Of a DNA stretch of 64,000 nucleotides, positions 32,920 through 44,578 are shown piece after piece. The notes beneath the pieces were generated by a model. That model worked only from the letters and a program-made list of their open reading frames with translations, had not been told where the DNA came from and did no database searches. Source of the stretch: Halocaridina rubra (taxonomy: Eukaryota > Arthropoda > Malacostraca > Decapoda > Atyidae); the NCBI GenBank assembly GCA_037179515.1, contig JAXCGZ010017015.1, positions 62,001 to 126,000 on the forward strand, written 5' to 3'. The first letter of the stretch is position 1; each line of letters opens with the position of its first letter. The translations under genes and the position numbers were made by a program.

Positions 32920-34285
32920 ATATTTTCTTCATGGTTGCTGAAGAAAAGGATATATGACGCCGAGTGACTAGGTTTTTTAAATACCCGGAATTAATAACCT
33001 GTTTCCTGTCAACTAATTAAGGCATCCAAAAAAGGAATCATATCATTATTCTTCCATTCCACTTTGAATTCCAAAACAGGAACATGGCTATTCAGTGGTC
33101 TAAAAAACTCATCTTATATTTGCAAATTAATATATGGAACACTTCGAGACTAAAATTCTTAAGGATATCAAGCCACACAACATGATGTGACTTAGATATG
33201 TAGATGATATTCTGACCTACTGGGATGAGGCTTGGTGTAATTTTAATGAGATTTTTAGACATCTGAATAGCCAGGATCCTTCTTGAAATTCAAAGTGGAA
33301 TGGGAGAGTAATGATATGATTCCTTTTTTGGACACATTAATTAGTAGGCAGGAAATAGGTTACAAATTCTGGGTATATAGAAAACCCATTCACTCTGCGT
33401 CATACATCCATTTGCTCAACAATCATGAAAAAAAAAAATAAAACTATGTGTAGCCTCAAATTTGTATCTAAGAACTTTTCAAATATATAGTCCCCAATAT
33501 ATAGATGAAGAAATTAACACTATATATAATCAGTGAAATAAATTATGTTACCCCAAACCTTTTTTTAGACAGCCTTGCACAAAGTAAGGTTTATATACTA
33601 TGGCACAAAAAGGAGAACATATTTCAATCACAGAGATAAGATAATAGTTTCGTTTCATTGCACCCCAGAAGAAATTAACAAAAACCAAGGCGAGGAGTCC
33701 CCTTTTGTTTTTCAATACTCAAAAAGAACAATGCGGGTGTGTACAAAATAGACTGTAATAACTGCAACAAGTCTTATATAAGGCAAATAGGATGTTCTCT
33801 ACAGCAAAGAATTATCGAATATAAACGATCAATTAAATATGTGTAGGAGAACTCTACTATCTTTGTTCATATGTGAACATGGGCACACTATTAACTGGAA
33901 TAATGCCACCATGATATTTAGGAGTTAATGTCCATACGAACACAAGATAGTGGAATCAGCCTTCAACGAAACGCCCAACAATTTCAATTGGTTGAAAGGC
34001 CAGTGGGTGCCTGAAGGAGTAGATAATGATACTCCTTAAGCATAAACTGGTCAAAGTAACTCCTCAAGACAGACCACCATTATTTAATTGGACAGTCCTC
34101 CTTGTTCAGCCATGCTATGTCTCTTTACAGTTTTCCATTAGTCATTTATTTATGTATATGCATGTATGTATGTTTGCATGTGTGTCTGTATATGTAAACA
34201 TGTGGTTTTTATAGGAAGAATATGTGTGTTTATGTACATATATAGGTATGCATATTTGTATGTGCATGAATTTATGTGTATGTGT
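32920..34285 (+). pseudogene. Penelope-like element PLE2, with inverted 5' segment
   Basis: The plus strand from about 33126 encodes the Penelope-type RT core (RYVDDILTYWDEAWCNFNEI, an IPFLDTLIS-like stretch interrupted by frameshifts), and further on a GIY-YIG remnant (SYIRQIGCSLQQRIIEYKRS near 33760) with stops. The short segment 32920-33125 is the same RT region on the minus strand, so the copy begins with an inverted partial duplicate. The 3' tail is TATG/TGTG-rich, as in PLE1 and PLE3. Confidence 0.72.
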
Positions 34286-34689
34286 GTACAGTACTCCCTC
34301 ATTTATCGGGGGGTTCGGTTCCGGGACCAGCCGCAATAGGTGAAAAATCACGAAGCAGAAGCACCATATTTATTATAGGTATTTTACATTTATTTTTACC
34401 TTTACTGTATAAACCGCCCCTGCACTGTTAACAAACCACCCATTGCTTTATTAATAACAGCGCTCAAGCGTAGATTTATATGAACGTGATATTATGCAGA
34501 TTGAAAAAAAGCAATAAGAACAAACAGCAAACAAACTTTCGATATATCGTCAGGGGAATAGCGTGTAGAGAATATATATATATTTCATTTTAGTTTCCCA
34601 CATGCAGTACGATATACGTTTTCTTTGTAACGAATTGTATACGTTTTTTTTTCTCTCAGCTGAAACTGTTTACCTTAAGATTTCATGCA

Positions 34690-35540
34690 GCATGGTCAAT
34701 AGATAGAATAATATTTAGAACCAAGGAATATTAATAATACTATAAACTTGAAAATTAGATAAACTCCAATTAGGGTGAGTAAATAAATATTTTGTAAGTA
34801 AGATATTGTGCCTGATTAAGCATTAGCTGATACGGAAGCGGCAAGACGTTTTTGTTAGAGGTTCGTTTTCCAGCATCCTCCTCTTCTTCTACTGCTTAAT
34901 GCGATCGAATATTATGAAGAGAATTGAAAAAAAGCATTAAGAACAAACAGTAAACAGACTTGCGATATAATATCATCAGGGAAATAGTATGCGAGGGTGT
35001 ATCAAATGATACAGAAGCGAAAAATGTTTGCTGATAGAGGTTCGTTCTCCCGCATCCTCCTCCTCTTCTACTGCTTAATGCGATCGAATATTATGAAGAG
35101 AAGTGGAAAAAAAGCATTAAGAATAATCTGCAAACAAACTTGTGATATAATATCATCAAGAAATAGCGTGCGAGCGTGTATCAGCTGATACGGATGCGCC
35201 AAAATGTTTGCAGATAGAGGTTCGTTCTCCCGCATCCTCCTCCTCTTCTACCGCTTAATGCGATCATATATTATGAAGAGAATTGAAAAAAAGCATTAAG
35301 AACAAACAGCAAACAAACTTTCTATATAATATCGTCAGAGAAATAGAATGCGAGGGTGCATCAGCTGATACGGAAGCGCCAAAACGTTTGCAGATAGAGG
35401 TTCGTTCACCTGCATCCTCCTCCTCTTCTACCGCTTAATGCGATCGAATATTATGAAAAGAATTGAAAAAATGCATTAAGAACAAACAGCAAAGAAATTT
35501 TCTATATAATATGATCAGGGAAATAGCGCTTAAGAGAAAA
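34690..35540. repeat. 180-bp tandem repeat array
   Basis: The landmark GTTCGTT, following AGAG, starts at 34861, 35040, 35220 and 35400, spacings of 179, 180 and 180 bp. Each unit contains CGCATCCTCCTCCTCTTCTA-like, a GCTTAATGCGATC motif, AATATTATGAAGAG, AAAAGCATTAAGAACAAAC and a GTATCAGCTGATACGGA-like palindromic motif. A further unit lies at 40230-40430. Related reversed units are in element U and one piece at 46541 in T. Confidence 0.9.
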
Positions 35541-35865
35541 TATATACAGTAACCTCTCGTTTATCACGGGAGTTCGGTTCCAGGACCAGCCGCAATAGGT
35601 GAATTTCCACGAAGTAGGAACACCTAAAAAAAAAAAAAAAAATTTTTTTCTAAAGATGATTATGACACTGGGACGGGCAGAAAAATTATAAAATAAAACA
35701 GCCTTTATCAGGCTGTAAAGAGAAACAGAGATGGAGAGTGTAATGACCTGTCAGATGTGAAGGGATTATAAAAGATGTGTAATGAATATCCCATTGTCTG
35801 CTGGGTTTTAATATACCTCTGCATTACTTTCATGATGTCTATTCCAAAAATTCTCCTTAGACATT

Positions 35866-35932
35866 ATTATTATTATTATTGGCAACAATAATTTTCCTTT
35901 AATTATGATTGTGGGGATTATTATTCTTATTC

Positions 35933-35982
<50 letters not shown>

Positions 35983-35992
35983 GTTATTATTA

Positions 35993-36044
<52 letters not shown>

Positions 36045-36063
36045 AATTATTATTATTATTATT
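35866..36063. repeat. (ATT)n microsatellite in the left arm of element I
   Basis: Imperfect (ATT)n in two blocks around GGCAACAATAATTTTCC. Confidence 0.95.
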
Positions 36064-36164
36064 ACGAATTTGTAATTAAACCATTATTTTTACAATAAAT
36101 AATGTAGTTTTGGTTGAATGAACAAGAGTTAATTAAAATGTCTCTCTCTCTCTCTCTCTCTCTC

Positions 36165-37830
36165 TATCCCAGTGGCGAGGACCCTCTACATCCTACTACT
36201 TCGGTCAGTGGTCGACTATCTGTCTCCTGCCTTGTGTCAACTTCCTAGACCAGCTCTCGAGCCACTTGAAAAGTTCCAGAATCGAGTCATGAGATTTATC
36301 TTGGGATATTCTCTCTCTACCCGTATTGTGAGTATGCAGTTGGAGCTCAACTTGCCCTTTCTTGTGGAGAGGATTTATGCCAATGTGTCCTATTTTACTG
36401 TTAAGTGTCTGCACTACCCCTTTCTTGCTCCGTAGTTCTCTGCTGTCATGAGGACGTCCCTGAACCCAGACGCACCCAGGCTCCCACTTCGAGCAGGAGG
36501 TCATAACCTTATCAGGGTGGTGACTGACATTCTCCTTGGCCTTGACATCGACCTGCCTGTGCAGGCGGCTGTCCCAGATTTACCACCCTGGCGTGTCCCC
36601 CTCCCCGCTGTCACATATACACCGACCTCGAAGGATGTCTATCCCCCCCTGCAGAGACAGTTAGCTCTGGAGACTATCGCTGATGCGTCCACGTCTGTCC
36701 CTGCAGCACACCACGTCTATGTTGATGGTTCTGTGCAAGCAGATGGGAGGGCGGCATGTGCTGTGTTTTCCCCCACCATGGAGCCACCTGTGCCGGCTGA
36801 TTCATGGATTGGCCGTAGACTACCCACCTCGTCGAGCTCCACCTACTGTGAACTGAATGCCATCTTGGATGCTGTGACTCTCCTTGTTCGACAACGAGTG
36901 AATGGGGTAATAATTTGTGACTCCCAATCGGCCCTACAAGCCCTATCCTCGCCAAGACCCATCTGTGGCCGTGCTGTGGGAGATATACTATGTCGCCTCG
37001 CGGCCACTCAGGATGCTTCTCTTGTTGTGTCGTTTGTATGGATGCCCTCTCACATTGGGCTGACTGGCAACGACACAGCGGATCGTCTTGCCAAGGCGGA
37101 CTCTATGCTGGATGGGCATGCTGTGGACGCTGAGCCCTCCCTCCGATGCCTACGTAACATCATCTACTCAGCTGGGTTTGCCATGACGGTCCGGTGCAGG
37201 GACACGGAGAGGGCCAACAGTGTGTCCATACAGCACCATGATGACTTTCTTCACAGTCGCTACAAGTATCGCAGACGTGGCTCAATGGTGCGGAAAAACA
37301 ATGTAGCTAGTGCTCGGCTCAGAATGGGGTATCGGCCTTTATGGCAGGTCTCCCAGACTCTAGATATACCACAGTACACCTCCTGTAAATTATGCGACCG
37401 TCCTAATGCTAACACTCTTGACCACTATTGTCTTCAGTGCCCCACAGTGAGAGATGTTTTACCACGAGGTCAGAACTTAATACAGATCTGCTCATTTTTA
37501 CTTAATGATGACAACCTTGATGTTATTCTTGCTCGTTATCCTCACTTTGGTGGCCATTAATTATATTGAATTATACATATATTTTCTGTATGTTGCTGTA
37601 TAATTCTGTTTGTGTATTCTGTGTTTCTCTGAGCTTTACTTTTGTATATAATGTACTCTGTGCTGTCATACTGTGAGTTGTGTGTTAGTATGCAGTAATG
37701 TTTTATCAATGTGTACACCTCCCTGTAAACTATGTTCTATTCTTGGTTTTGTATCCATTTGAAGCATTATTTGTATGAATTCATGTAATGTCTGACACCT
37801 TGGCGCAATAAATTAATAAAATAAAATAAA

Positions 37831-37835
<5 letters not shown>
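36165..37835 (+). mobile_element. I-clade-like LINE 3' fragment inserted in a (CT)n tract
   Basis: The fragment sits between two (CT)n runs (ending at 36164 and restarting at 37836) that are one run in element J. It ends in an (AAAAT)n tail near 37815-37832, as expected for a target-primed retrotransposon. It is markedly richer in G+C than its surroundings. It encodes the C-terminal part of a LINE polyprotein with an RNase H domain. Confidence 0.85.
36172..37560 (+). pseudogene. LINE polyprotein C-terminus with RNase H domain, one nonsense codon
   Basis: One frame runs from the truncation point to TAA at 37558. It has the post-RT region (SVVDYLSPALCQL), then an RNase H domain with the four acidic positions recognisable: YVDGSVQ, YCELNAI, ICDSQSAL and SHIGLTGNDTADRLAK. 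A C-terminal CKLCDRPNANTLDHYCLQC motif is a CCHC-type zinc finger common in RNase H-bearing LINEs of the I group. A single TAG at 36433-36435 separates the frame into two pieces. Apart from that it looks intact, so this insertion is probably young. Confidence 0.85.

Positions 37836-37898
<63 letters not shown>
37836..37898. repeat. (CT)n tract, right half of the split centre of element I
   Basis: CT dinucleotides directly after the LINE tail. Confidence 0.95.
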
Positions 37899-37902
<4 letters not shown>

Positions 37903-38029
37903 CAACATTCTATTCTACCCAACCCCCCACACTCTCTTTGTCTCAGCTAACTAGGGAGGGGCACTGTACACAGTTTTTAAAGTAAATAAACCAAAAGATG
38001 TACAAACAATGATGAGCCCTTAATAATAA

Positions 38030-38039
38030 CAATAATAAC

Positions 38040-38099
<60 letters not shown>

Positions 38100-38135
38100 C
38101 TCCACAATCATCATCAGAGGAAAATTATTATCTCC

Positions 38136-38182
<47 letters not shown>
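38030..38182. repeat. (AAT)n microsatellite in the right arm of element I
   Basis: Two (AAT)n blocks around CTCCACAATCATCATCAGAG, the reverse complement of the left-arm arrangement. Confidence 0.95.
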
Positions 38183-38391
38183 GGTCTAAGGAGAATTATT
38201 GGAATAGACATCATGAAAGTAATGCAGAGATATATTAAAACCCAGCAGAAAACTGGATATTCATTACACATCTTTTATAATTCCTTAACATCTGACAGGT
38301 CATTACACTCTCCATCTGTTTCTCTTTACAGCCTGATAAAGGCTGTTTTATTTATCATTTTTTGGCCCATCCTGGTGACACACACACATAT

Positions 38392-39853
38392 CAGTGGCAC
38401 TAAGTATCATATTCAAAAAGTCACTGGAGTCAGGGGAGATTCCAAGATGCTGGAAACAAGCAAATGTGATACCTATCTTCAAAAAGGGAAGGAGGGATAC
38501 GGCTCTGAACTATAGACCAGTTTCCTTGACCAGCATAGTTTGCAAAGTTATGGAGAAACTACTAAGGAAACATATCTCTCTTCACTTGGAATCCTTCAAC
38601 TTTTTGTCAGTGAGGCAACATGGCTTCAGAGAAGGTAGATCAACAGTAACAAACTTATTAGAATTTTATGATGAGATAAGCCAAATCTTACAGGAGAGAG
38701 AGGGCTGGGCAGATTGCATATTCCTAGACTTCCAGAAAGCGTTTGACACTGTTCCACATGGGAGACTTATTAGGAAGCTGCAATCAATGGCTAGAATAGG
38801 TGGAAATGTTTTGGAATGGATAAAAACTTACTTAGAAGGAAGGGAACAGAGGGTTAGAGTAAGACACTCAGTGTCTGAATGGAGAAGAGTTAGTAGTGGA
38901 GTTCCACAGGGTTCAGTTTTAGGGCCATTTTTGTTCCTTGTATATGTAAATGACCTACCAGTCTGTAAATTCATCCATGAATATGTTTGCAGATGATGCA
39001 AAGATTGTGAAGAAAGTAAAAAATGATAACAATGGTAGAGAACTTCAGGAGGATCTAAATAATCTGCATGAGTGGTCAGAAAAGTGGCTAATGAAATTCA
39101 GTACTTCAAAATGTAAGGTAATGAGAATGGGTACAAGTGCAAGAAGGCCCAAGCTTGACTACTCGGTGGCTGGAGTACAACTTCAAGAGACAGAAAATGA
39201 GAGAGATCTAGGAGTAAACATACTGGCAGATTTGTCTCCAGAAATACATATAAATGGCATAGTAAGGGCAGCATATGCATTCTTATCAAATGTAAGGGTA
39301 GCCTTCAGGCACATGGACAAGGAAATGTTCAAAAATATTTATGTAACCTATGTGAGGCCAAAACTCGAATATGCAGCCCCCTTTTGGAATCCGCACTTGA
39401 AAAAGCACATAGCAAAGCTTGAAAAAGTTCACAGACATGCCACGAAACTGGTGCCAGAAATACGCAATCTCAGTTATGATGAGAGGCTGAGGGAATTAGA
39501 CTTACCTTCACTCGAAGCTAGAAGAGTGAGGGGGGATATGGTGACAGTCTTTAAATTCCTTCATGGTTATGATAGAGTGGATAGGGATCGATATTTTGAT
39601 ATGGCTGGCTCTAGAACTAGAGGTCATAGTCTGAAGCTTCGTAAGAAAACTTCTTTGCAGGATGTAAGAAAATACTTTTTCAGTGTAAGAGTAGTTGATA
39701 ATTGGAATTCGCTAAGCGAGGAGGTAGTTAATGCTATCTCAATCCATAGTTTTAAGGACAGGTATGATAAGTATCACTAAGTATAAAATGGAAACGATCA
39801 GGAGACGGGAAGATACGAGCTTTGGGCTCTTTCCTGTAAACACAATTAGGTAA

Positions 39854-39858
<5 letters not shown>
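38392..39858 (+). mobile_element. LINE copy 2, jockey/CR1-like, 5' truncated
   Basis: It starts at ATCAGTGGCACTAAGTATC (RT domain) after an ACACACAC run and ends TTAGGTAATCACAC followed by a long (AC)n. The flanking element I lacks such a run at this site in copy J, which reads CCTGGTGTCACAATAATC. The (AC)n on both sides therefore arrived with the insertion. Confidence 0.9.
38394..39780 (+). pseudogene. LINE reverse transcriptase and C-terminal domain (copy 2)
   Basis: It encodes the RT from AxSIIFKKSLESGEIPRCW through GVPQGSVLGPFLF, and the C-terminal domain ending DRYDKYH. A two-base deletion near 38961 shifts the frame just before the FADD box (MFADDAKIV), giving two overlapping open frames (38394-38996, 38950-39780). 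Unlike copy 1, the region 39330-39480 is uninterrupted (FKNIYVTYVRPKLEYAAPFW). Confidence 0.88.
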
Positions 39859-39893
<35 letters not shown>

Positions 39894-39898
39894 ACACA
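39858..39898. repeat. (AC)n tail at the 3' end of LINE copy 2
   Basis: CACACA repeats with one CACTCA interruption. Confidence 0.95.
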
Positions 39899-40544
39899 AA
39901 ATCCCCCCCAAAAAAATAAAATTTGCGATGCACTGAATTCGTGATAGGTGAACCGCGAAATAGCGAGGAATTACTGTATACCTCATTTAAGTTTCCCATG
40001 TACAGTATGATATACATTTTCTTGTAACAAATTGCATAGCTTTCTTTTTCTCTCAGCTGACTTTGTTTACCTTAAGATTTCGTGCAGCATGGTCAATAGA
40101 CAGAATAATATTTAGAACCAAGGAATATTAATACAATAATCTTGAAAATTAGATAAATCTCAAATAGGGTGAGTAAATAAATATTTTATGAGTAAGATAC
40201 TGTGCCTGAATAGTGATAAGCATCAGCTGATACAAAAGCAGCAAAACGTTTTGGATAGAGGTTCGTTCTCCCGCATCCTTCTCCTTTTATACCACTTAAT
40301 TAGATCGAATATTATGTAGAAAATTGAAAAAAGCATTAAGAACTAACACCAAACAAACTTTCGATATAATATAGTCAGGGAAATAGCGTGCGAGGGTGCA
40401 TCAGCTGATATGGAGGTGGCAAAAAATTTGCATCCTTGTGCTCAAAAATAGCATATACCCAGAAAATCTGCGATATAAAATAAACAACATGTATCCAGTA
40501 GTAGGTTGGCTCATGGCACCAGCTACACTGAATATTCTTGGTTT

Positions 40545-40759
40545 TCATTACACATCTTTTATAATCTCTTCACATCTGACAGGTCATTACACTCTCCATC
40601 TCTGTTTCTCTTTACTTAATGTATTCTTCGTGCCCAGGCCCGATAAAGGCTGTTCTATTTGATTATTTTTTGGCCCGTCCTGGTGTCACAATCATTTTTT
40701 TTTTTCTTCCAAAAAACAATCAGCGATGCACTGAATCACAATATAGCGAGGGATTACTG
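40545..40759. mobile_element. Element L: right-arm fragment of the J fold-back family
   Basis: It matches the J right arm from TTCATTACACATCTTTTATA through GGCCCGTCCTGGTGTCACAA to the terminus AGCGAGGGATTACTG. Left arm and centre are absent. A stretch TTAATGTATTCTTCGTGCCC interrupts the homology near 40616. Confidence 0.75.
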
Positions 40760-40777
40760 TGTGTGTATATGTGTATA

Positions 40778-42424
40778 CAGTGTTCCCCCCCTTACCGCGG
40801 TAGTTCGGTTCCAGGACCCGGCGCGAACCAGGAAAACTGCGGAGTAGGATCAGCCTATATGTACATAGATATTTTAATATATTTTTACGTTTACACTGTA
40901 TAAACCCTCCCTGTACTGTTATAAATAACAGCAAGCAACGTAATTTTTTATGAAAGTGATAGGAAAACTTAACGTGAATGAGGTGATGATGACTTTACAT
41001 ACATAGGTACAGTATTTTACAATAATTTTTACGTTTACGTAAAATGGCGGCTGACATCCACAAACTTTTTTCCTTCTTTCAACATATCTAAGAGTTTCAC
41101 TTTATCTACAATGGTTAACATCTTCCTTTTTTTTTTTTTTAGGATGGGATAGGATAGGAGGGGAAAAAAGGGGAGGGAATTAAGGATATAAGGGAATTGG
41201 AGGGAAAAGCACGAAAATTAAATAAAGTAAGAGATAAAAAGAGAGGGGCAGACCCTCGTGCTAAGTTTTGATCTGAAATTCAGATTCTATATGATCATTT
41301 TTACATTTTCCTTTGCCACTTAGGCTCACTACAAGAAGCCTTAGAAGATGAAGGATGCTTGGGAGGCATTGCAAAGGTTAAAATATGCGAGTAAAAAAAA
41401 AAAAATCACAAGCAAAACATATTAATAATAATAAGTACAACGTGAATTGCGCACACGAGTGAGGCGAGACAATGGAAGATGGTGGAAGCCTTTGTCCGAA
41501 ACGCTGATAGAGGTATCGTATTTTACATGTTGCAATACTGTTAGTATTTATGTTTTTTACTATTTTTTACTCTTTTATTATTCTTATGCTAAGAAATACG
41601 GTTTTTTATCAATAAAATCATGAAACTATTGGAAATATAAATATATATGCTAGCTCACGTAGCTGCGACCCCAATACATTGTACACTATCGAACACAAGC
41701 AAAACTTTTAATAAGCACAACATGAACGGCACACACGTGAGTTAGACTGAACGAGTCTTTGTCTGAAACGCTGAGCGGTATCGTATTTTACATGTTGCAA
41801 TACTGTTAGTATTTATGTTTTTTACTTTTCTTTACTGTTTTATTATTCTTAGGCTAATAGATACATTTTTTTAATCAATAAAATCATGAAACTACTGGAA
41901 ATATAAATATATATGATAGCTCACGTAGCTGCGACCCCAATACATTGTACGCTATCGAACACTATTTCGCATGATGCAATACTGTGAGTGATACTGTACG
42001 TACGTATATCATTCAGTTATTAGTACAATGTATATTAATTTAAAATTCATTTACTTATTTGATGATTGTACAAAATCTATTGTATTTATTCATTGTAATT
42101 TGGACCAAATATTCCTTTTGTAAAGATTATACTGTACTTTTCAAATGAGGTGGTCAATAAACGTATGTCTATCTATCTATCTAAATTTATGTTTTTGACT
42201 ATTTTTTACTGTTTTATTATTCGTAGGCTGGGAAATAAATTTTTTTTATCAATTAGATAATGAAATATGTTTTTTTCAATAAAAAAGAATGAAAATACTG
42301 AGATTTTTTTTTTATTTTAATATTATTGCATATACCCATAAAATAAAATAATAATTTATAAAAAAAAAAAACGCGATACAGTGAGAACGCGAACCAAGAA
42401 ACGCGAATAACCGGGGGAACACTG
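40778..42424 (-). mobile_element. Element D: non-autonomous Tigger-like element
   Basis: Left end CAGTGTTCCCCCCCTTACCG and reverse-complemented right end CAGTGTTCCCCCGGTTATTC, flanked by TA on both sides. It retains a C-type 3' subterminal unit, the first part of the transposase (ATG at 41369 on minus, then the RKMLTI region down to about 41041) and 5' subterminal repeats. The DDE domain is deleted. It is colinear with element E apart from the insertion at 41130-41302. Confidence 0.82.
41130..41302 (-). mobile_element. SINE-like retroposed insertion in element D
   Basis: Element E has uninterrupted sequence here (60270-60290). In D an extra stretch of about 173 bp begins with a poly-T run on plus (poly-A tail on minus). 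It is bounded by ACATCTTCCTTT (41118-41129) and ACATTTTCCTTT (41303-41314), an imperfect target-site duplication. It has a CT-rich 3' part on minus and no coding sequence. No clear pol III A/B boxes were seen. Confidence 0.6.
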
Positions 42425-42440
42425 TATATGCAAATATGTA

Positions 42441-42690
42441 CAGCGGAACCTCCACCTACGAACGCCCCCAACAACGAACAAATTGGCCTACTAACACAAT
42501 TTTCAAACGAATTTTCCATCGACCGACGAACAATCCGCAAGGTACGAACGCACATACACATGCAGATCCACCCGGGCGACCCCGTGTTTGCTCTTAGTTC
42601 TGCACTGGTGCCCGCACTGCAAAGTTCGTTCATTATTCTTTCATTGTAGATATTAATTTTATTAACATTTACTAACTGGCTTCTCAAAGT
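42441..42690 (+). mobile_element. Element P: 5' fragment of the Q-family element
   Basis: It starts CAGCGGAACCTCCACCTACG after TA, 16 bp beyond the end of D. It matches the beginning of Q1 (48221-48450), sharing CGACCGACGAACAATCC-like and CTCAGTTCTGCATTGGTGCC-like sequence. It is cut off where PLE3 begins. Confidence 0.7.
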
Positions 42691-44578
42691 TTTTGGGTGC
42701 TGATAAACAAAAGGGGACTCCTTGCCTAGGTTCCTATTAATTTCTTCTAGGGCTATGAAATGGAACTATTGTCTCATCTTTATAATTGAAATATGTTCTC
42801 CTTTTTGTGCCATAGTATATACACCTTGCTTTGTGCAAGGCTTTGTCTAAAACATGTTCGAGGTAACATAATTTATCTAAGTGATTATAAATAGTGATAA
42901 TTTCATCATCTATATATTTGCAACTACATATTCTAAAAGCTCGTAGCAACAAATTAATGGCTACACAGATTTATTCTTTCTTCATGATTGCTGAGAAAAT
43001 GGATACAAGACGCAGAGTGAGTGGTTTTTCTATATACAGTACCCGGAATTTGTAACCCGTTTCCTGTCAACTAAGTAAGGTGTCCAAAAAAGGAATTATA
43101 TCATTATTCTTCCATTCCACTTTGAATTTCAGGGAAGGAATCTGGCTATTCAGTTGTCTAAAAACATCATCAAAATTACACCAAGCCTCATCCCAGTAGG
43201 TCAGAATATCATCTACATATCTAAGCCCCATCATGTTTGTGGCTTGATATCCTTAAGAATCTCAGTCTCGAAGTGTTCCATATATAAATATGCAAGTATA
43301 AGATGAGTTTTTAGACAACTGAATAGCCAGATTCCTTCCTTGAAATTCAAAGAGGAATAGGAGGATAATGATGGGATTTCTTTTTTGGACACCTTAATTA
43401 TTAGACAGTAAACGGGTTACAAATTCCGGATATATAGATAACCCTCTCACTCGGCGTCATAAATCCATTCCATTTCCTTAGCAGTCATGAAAAAAATAAA
43501 CTACGTGTACCATCAAATTTTTCCTAAGAGCTTTTAGAATATGCAGTCCCCAATATATAGATGAAGAAATTAACACTATTTATAATTAGTTAGATAAATT
43601 TTGTTACCCCAACCCTCTTCTAGACAATGCCTTGCATAAGGCAAGGTGTATATACTATGGCACAAAAAGGAAAACATATTTCAATCATACAGATAAGATA
43701 ATAGTACCGATTCATTGCCCCCTAGAAGAAATTAACAAAAACCTAGGCAAGGAGTCCCCTTTTGTTTTTCAGTACTCAAAAACTTTGAGAAGCAAGTTAG
43801 CAAATATTAATAAAATTAAAAGAAAGAACAATGCGGGTGTGTAGAATATAGATTGTTATAACTGCAATAAGTCGTATATAGGGCAAAAATCATGGTGCCA
43901 CCACGATGTTTAGGAGCTCATGTCCATATAAACGCAAGATAGAAGAATCAGCCGTCACTGAAACGACCAACAATTTCAATTGGCCGATAAGTCAGTGGGG
44001 TGTCTGACAGGGTAGATAAGATACTCCTTAAGCATACACTAGCCAAAGTAGCCTCAAGACAGACCATCATTCATTAATTAGACAGTCCTCCTTGTTCAGC
44101 CATGCTATGTCTGTTTTTAGTTTTCCTTTAGTCATTTATGCATATGTATGAATGTATGTTCGTATGAGTGTCTGTATATGTAAATATATGTGTGTTTCAA
44201 GGAAAGAATATGTGTATTTATGTATATGGGTATGCATACTTGTATGTGTGTATATATGTGTTTATGTTTGTATATATGCATATATGTACATTCTACCCTC
44301 CATCTATGAACGCCCCAAACTCCTTAAGCATACACTAGCCAAAGTAGCTCCTCAAGACAGACCACCATTCTTTAATTAGACAGTCCTCCTTGTTCAGCCA
44401 TGTTATGTCTCTTTATAATTTTCCTTTAGTCATTTTCTAATGTATATGTATGAATGTATGTTCACATGAGTGTCTGGTCTGTTTATGTTAATATGTGTGC
44501 TTCAATGGGGGAATATGTGTATTTATGCATATAGGTATGCATATTTGTATGTGTATATGTATGTGTATACGCTCATAT
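42691..44578 (+). pseudogene. Penelope-like element PLE3, head-to-head arrangement with duplicated tail
   Basis: 42691-43315 is the RT and connector on minus (MMGLRYVDDILTYWDEA, LHKARCIYYGTKRRTYFN). 43316-44285 is the same element on plus (LHKARCIYYGTKRKTYFN near 43630, then a degraded GIY-YIG part). So PLE3, like PLE1 and PLE2, has an inverted partial copy at its 5' side. The 3' tail is repeated: ACTCCTTAAGCATACACTAG occurs at 44023 and 44319 (period 296 bp), with a short ACCCTCCATCTATGAACG piece between resembling a Q-family terminus. Confidence 0.7.

Larger units (their letters stand above)
35547..39976. mobile_element. Element I: fold-back element of the J family with two LINE insertions
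   Basis: It starts CAGTAACCTCTCGTTTATCA (35547) after TA and ends at 39976 before TA, with the end TAGCGAGGAATTACTG. The interior matches element J (61549-62741) segment by segment: left arm 35640-36130 with (ATT)n, centre 37838-38030 with (CT)n, right arm 38100-38385, end 39897-39976. Two LINEs interrupt it, at 36165-37835 inside the (CT)n and at 38392-39896 at an (AC)n run. Confidence 0.85.
34289..40540. mobile_element. Element N: composite with C-type left end and 180-bp repeats, interrupted by element I
   Basis: A C-type 3' end, CAGTACTCCCTCATTTATCG, starts at 34289 after TA, followed by one copy of the 3' subterminal unit. The sequence then changes to the repeat array at 34490-35546. 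Element I is inserted at a TA in that array; the array resumes at 39977 with TTTAAGTTTCCCATGTACAG, homologous to 34590 onwards. No right terminus was identified; about 40540 is where a different repeat starts. Confidence 0.5.

Noticed and set aside
34690..35540. Centromeric satellite of about 180 bp
   Set aside because: Only about four units exist, and related units lie inside DNA transposons U and T, so a transposon origin is the simpler reading.
36674..36955. Minus-strand frame opposite the RNase H domain
   Set aside because: A GC-rich shadow; the plus strand carries all recognisable motifs.
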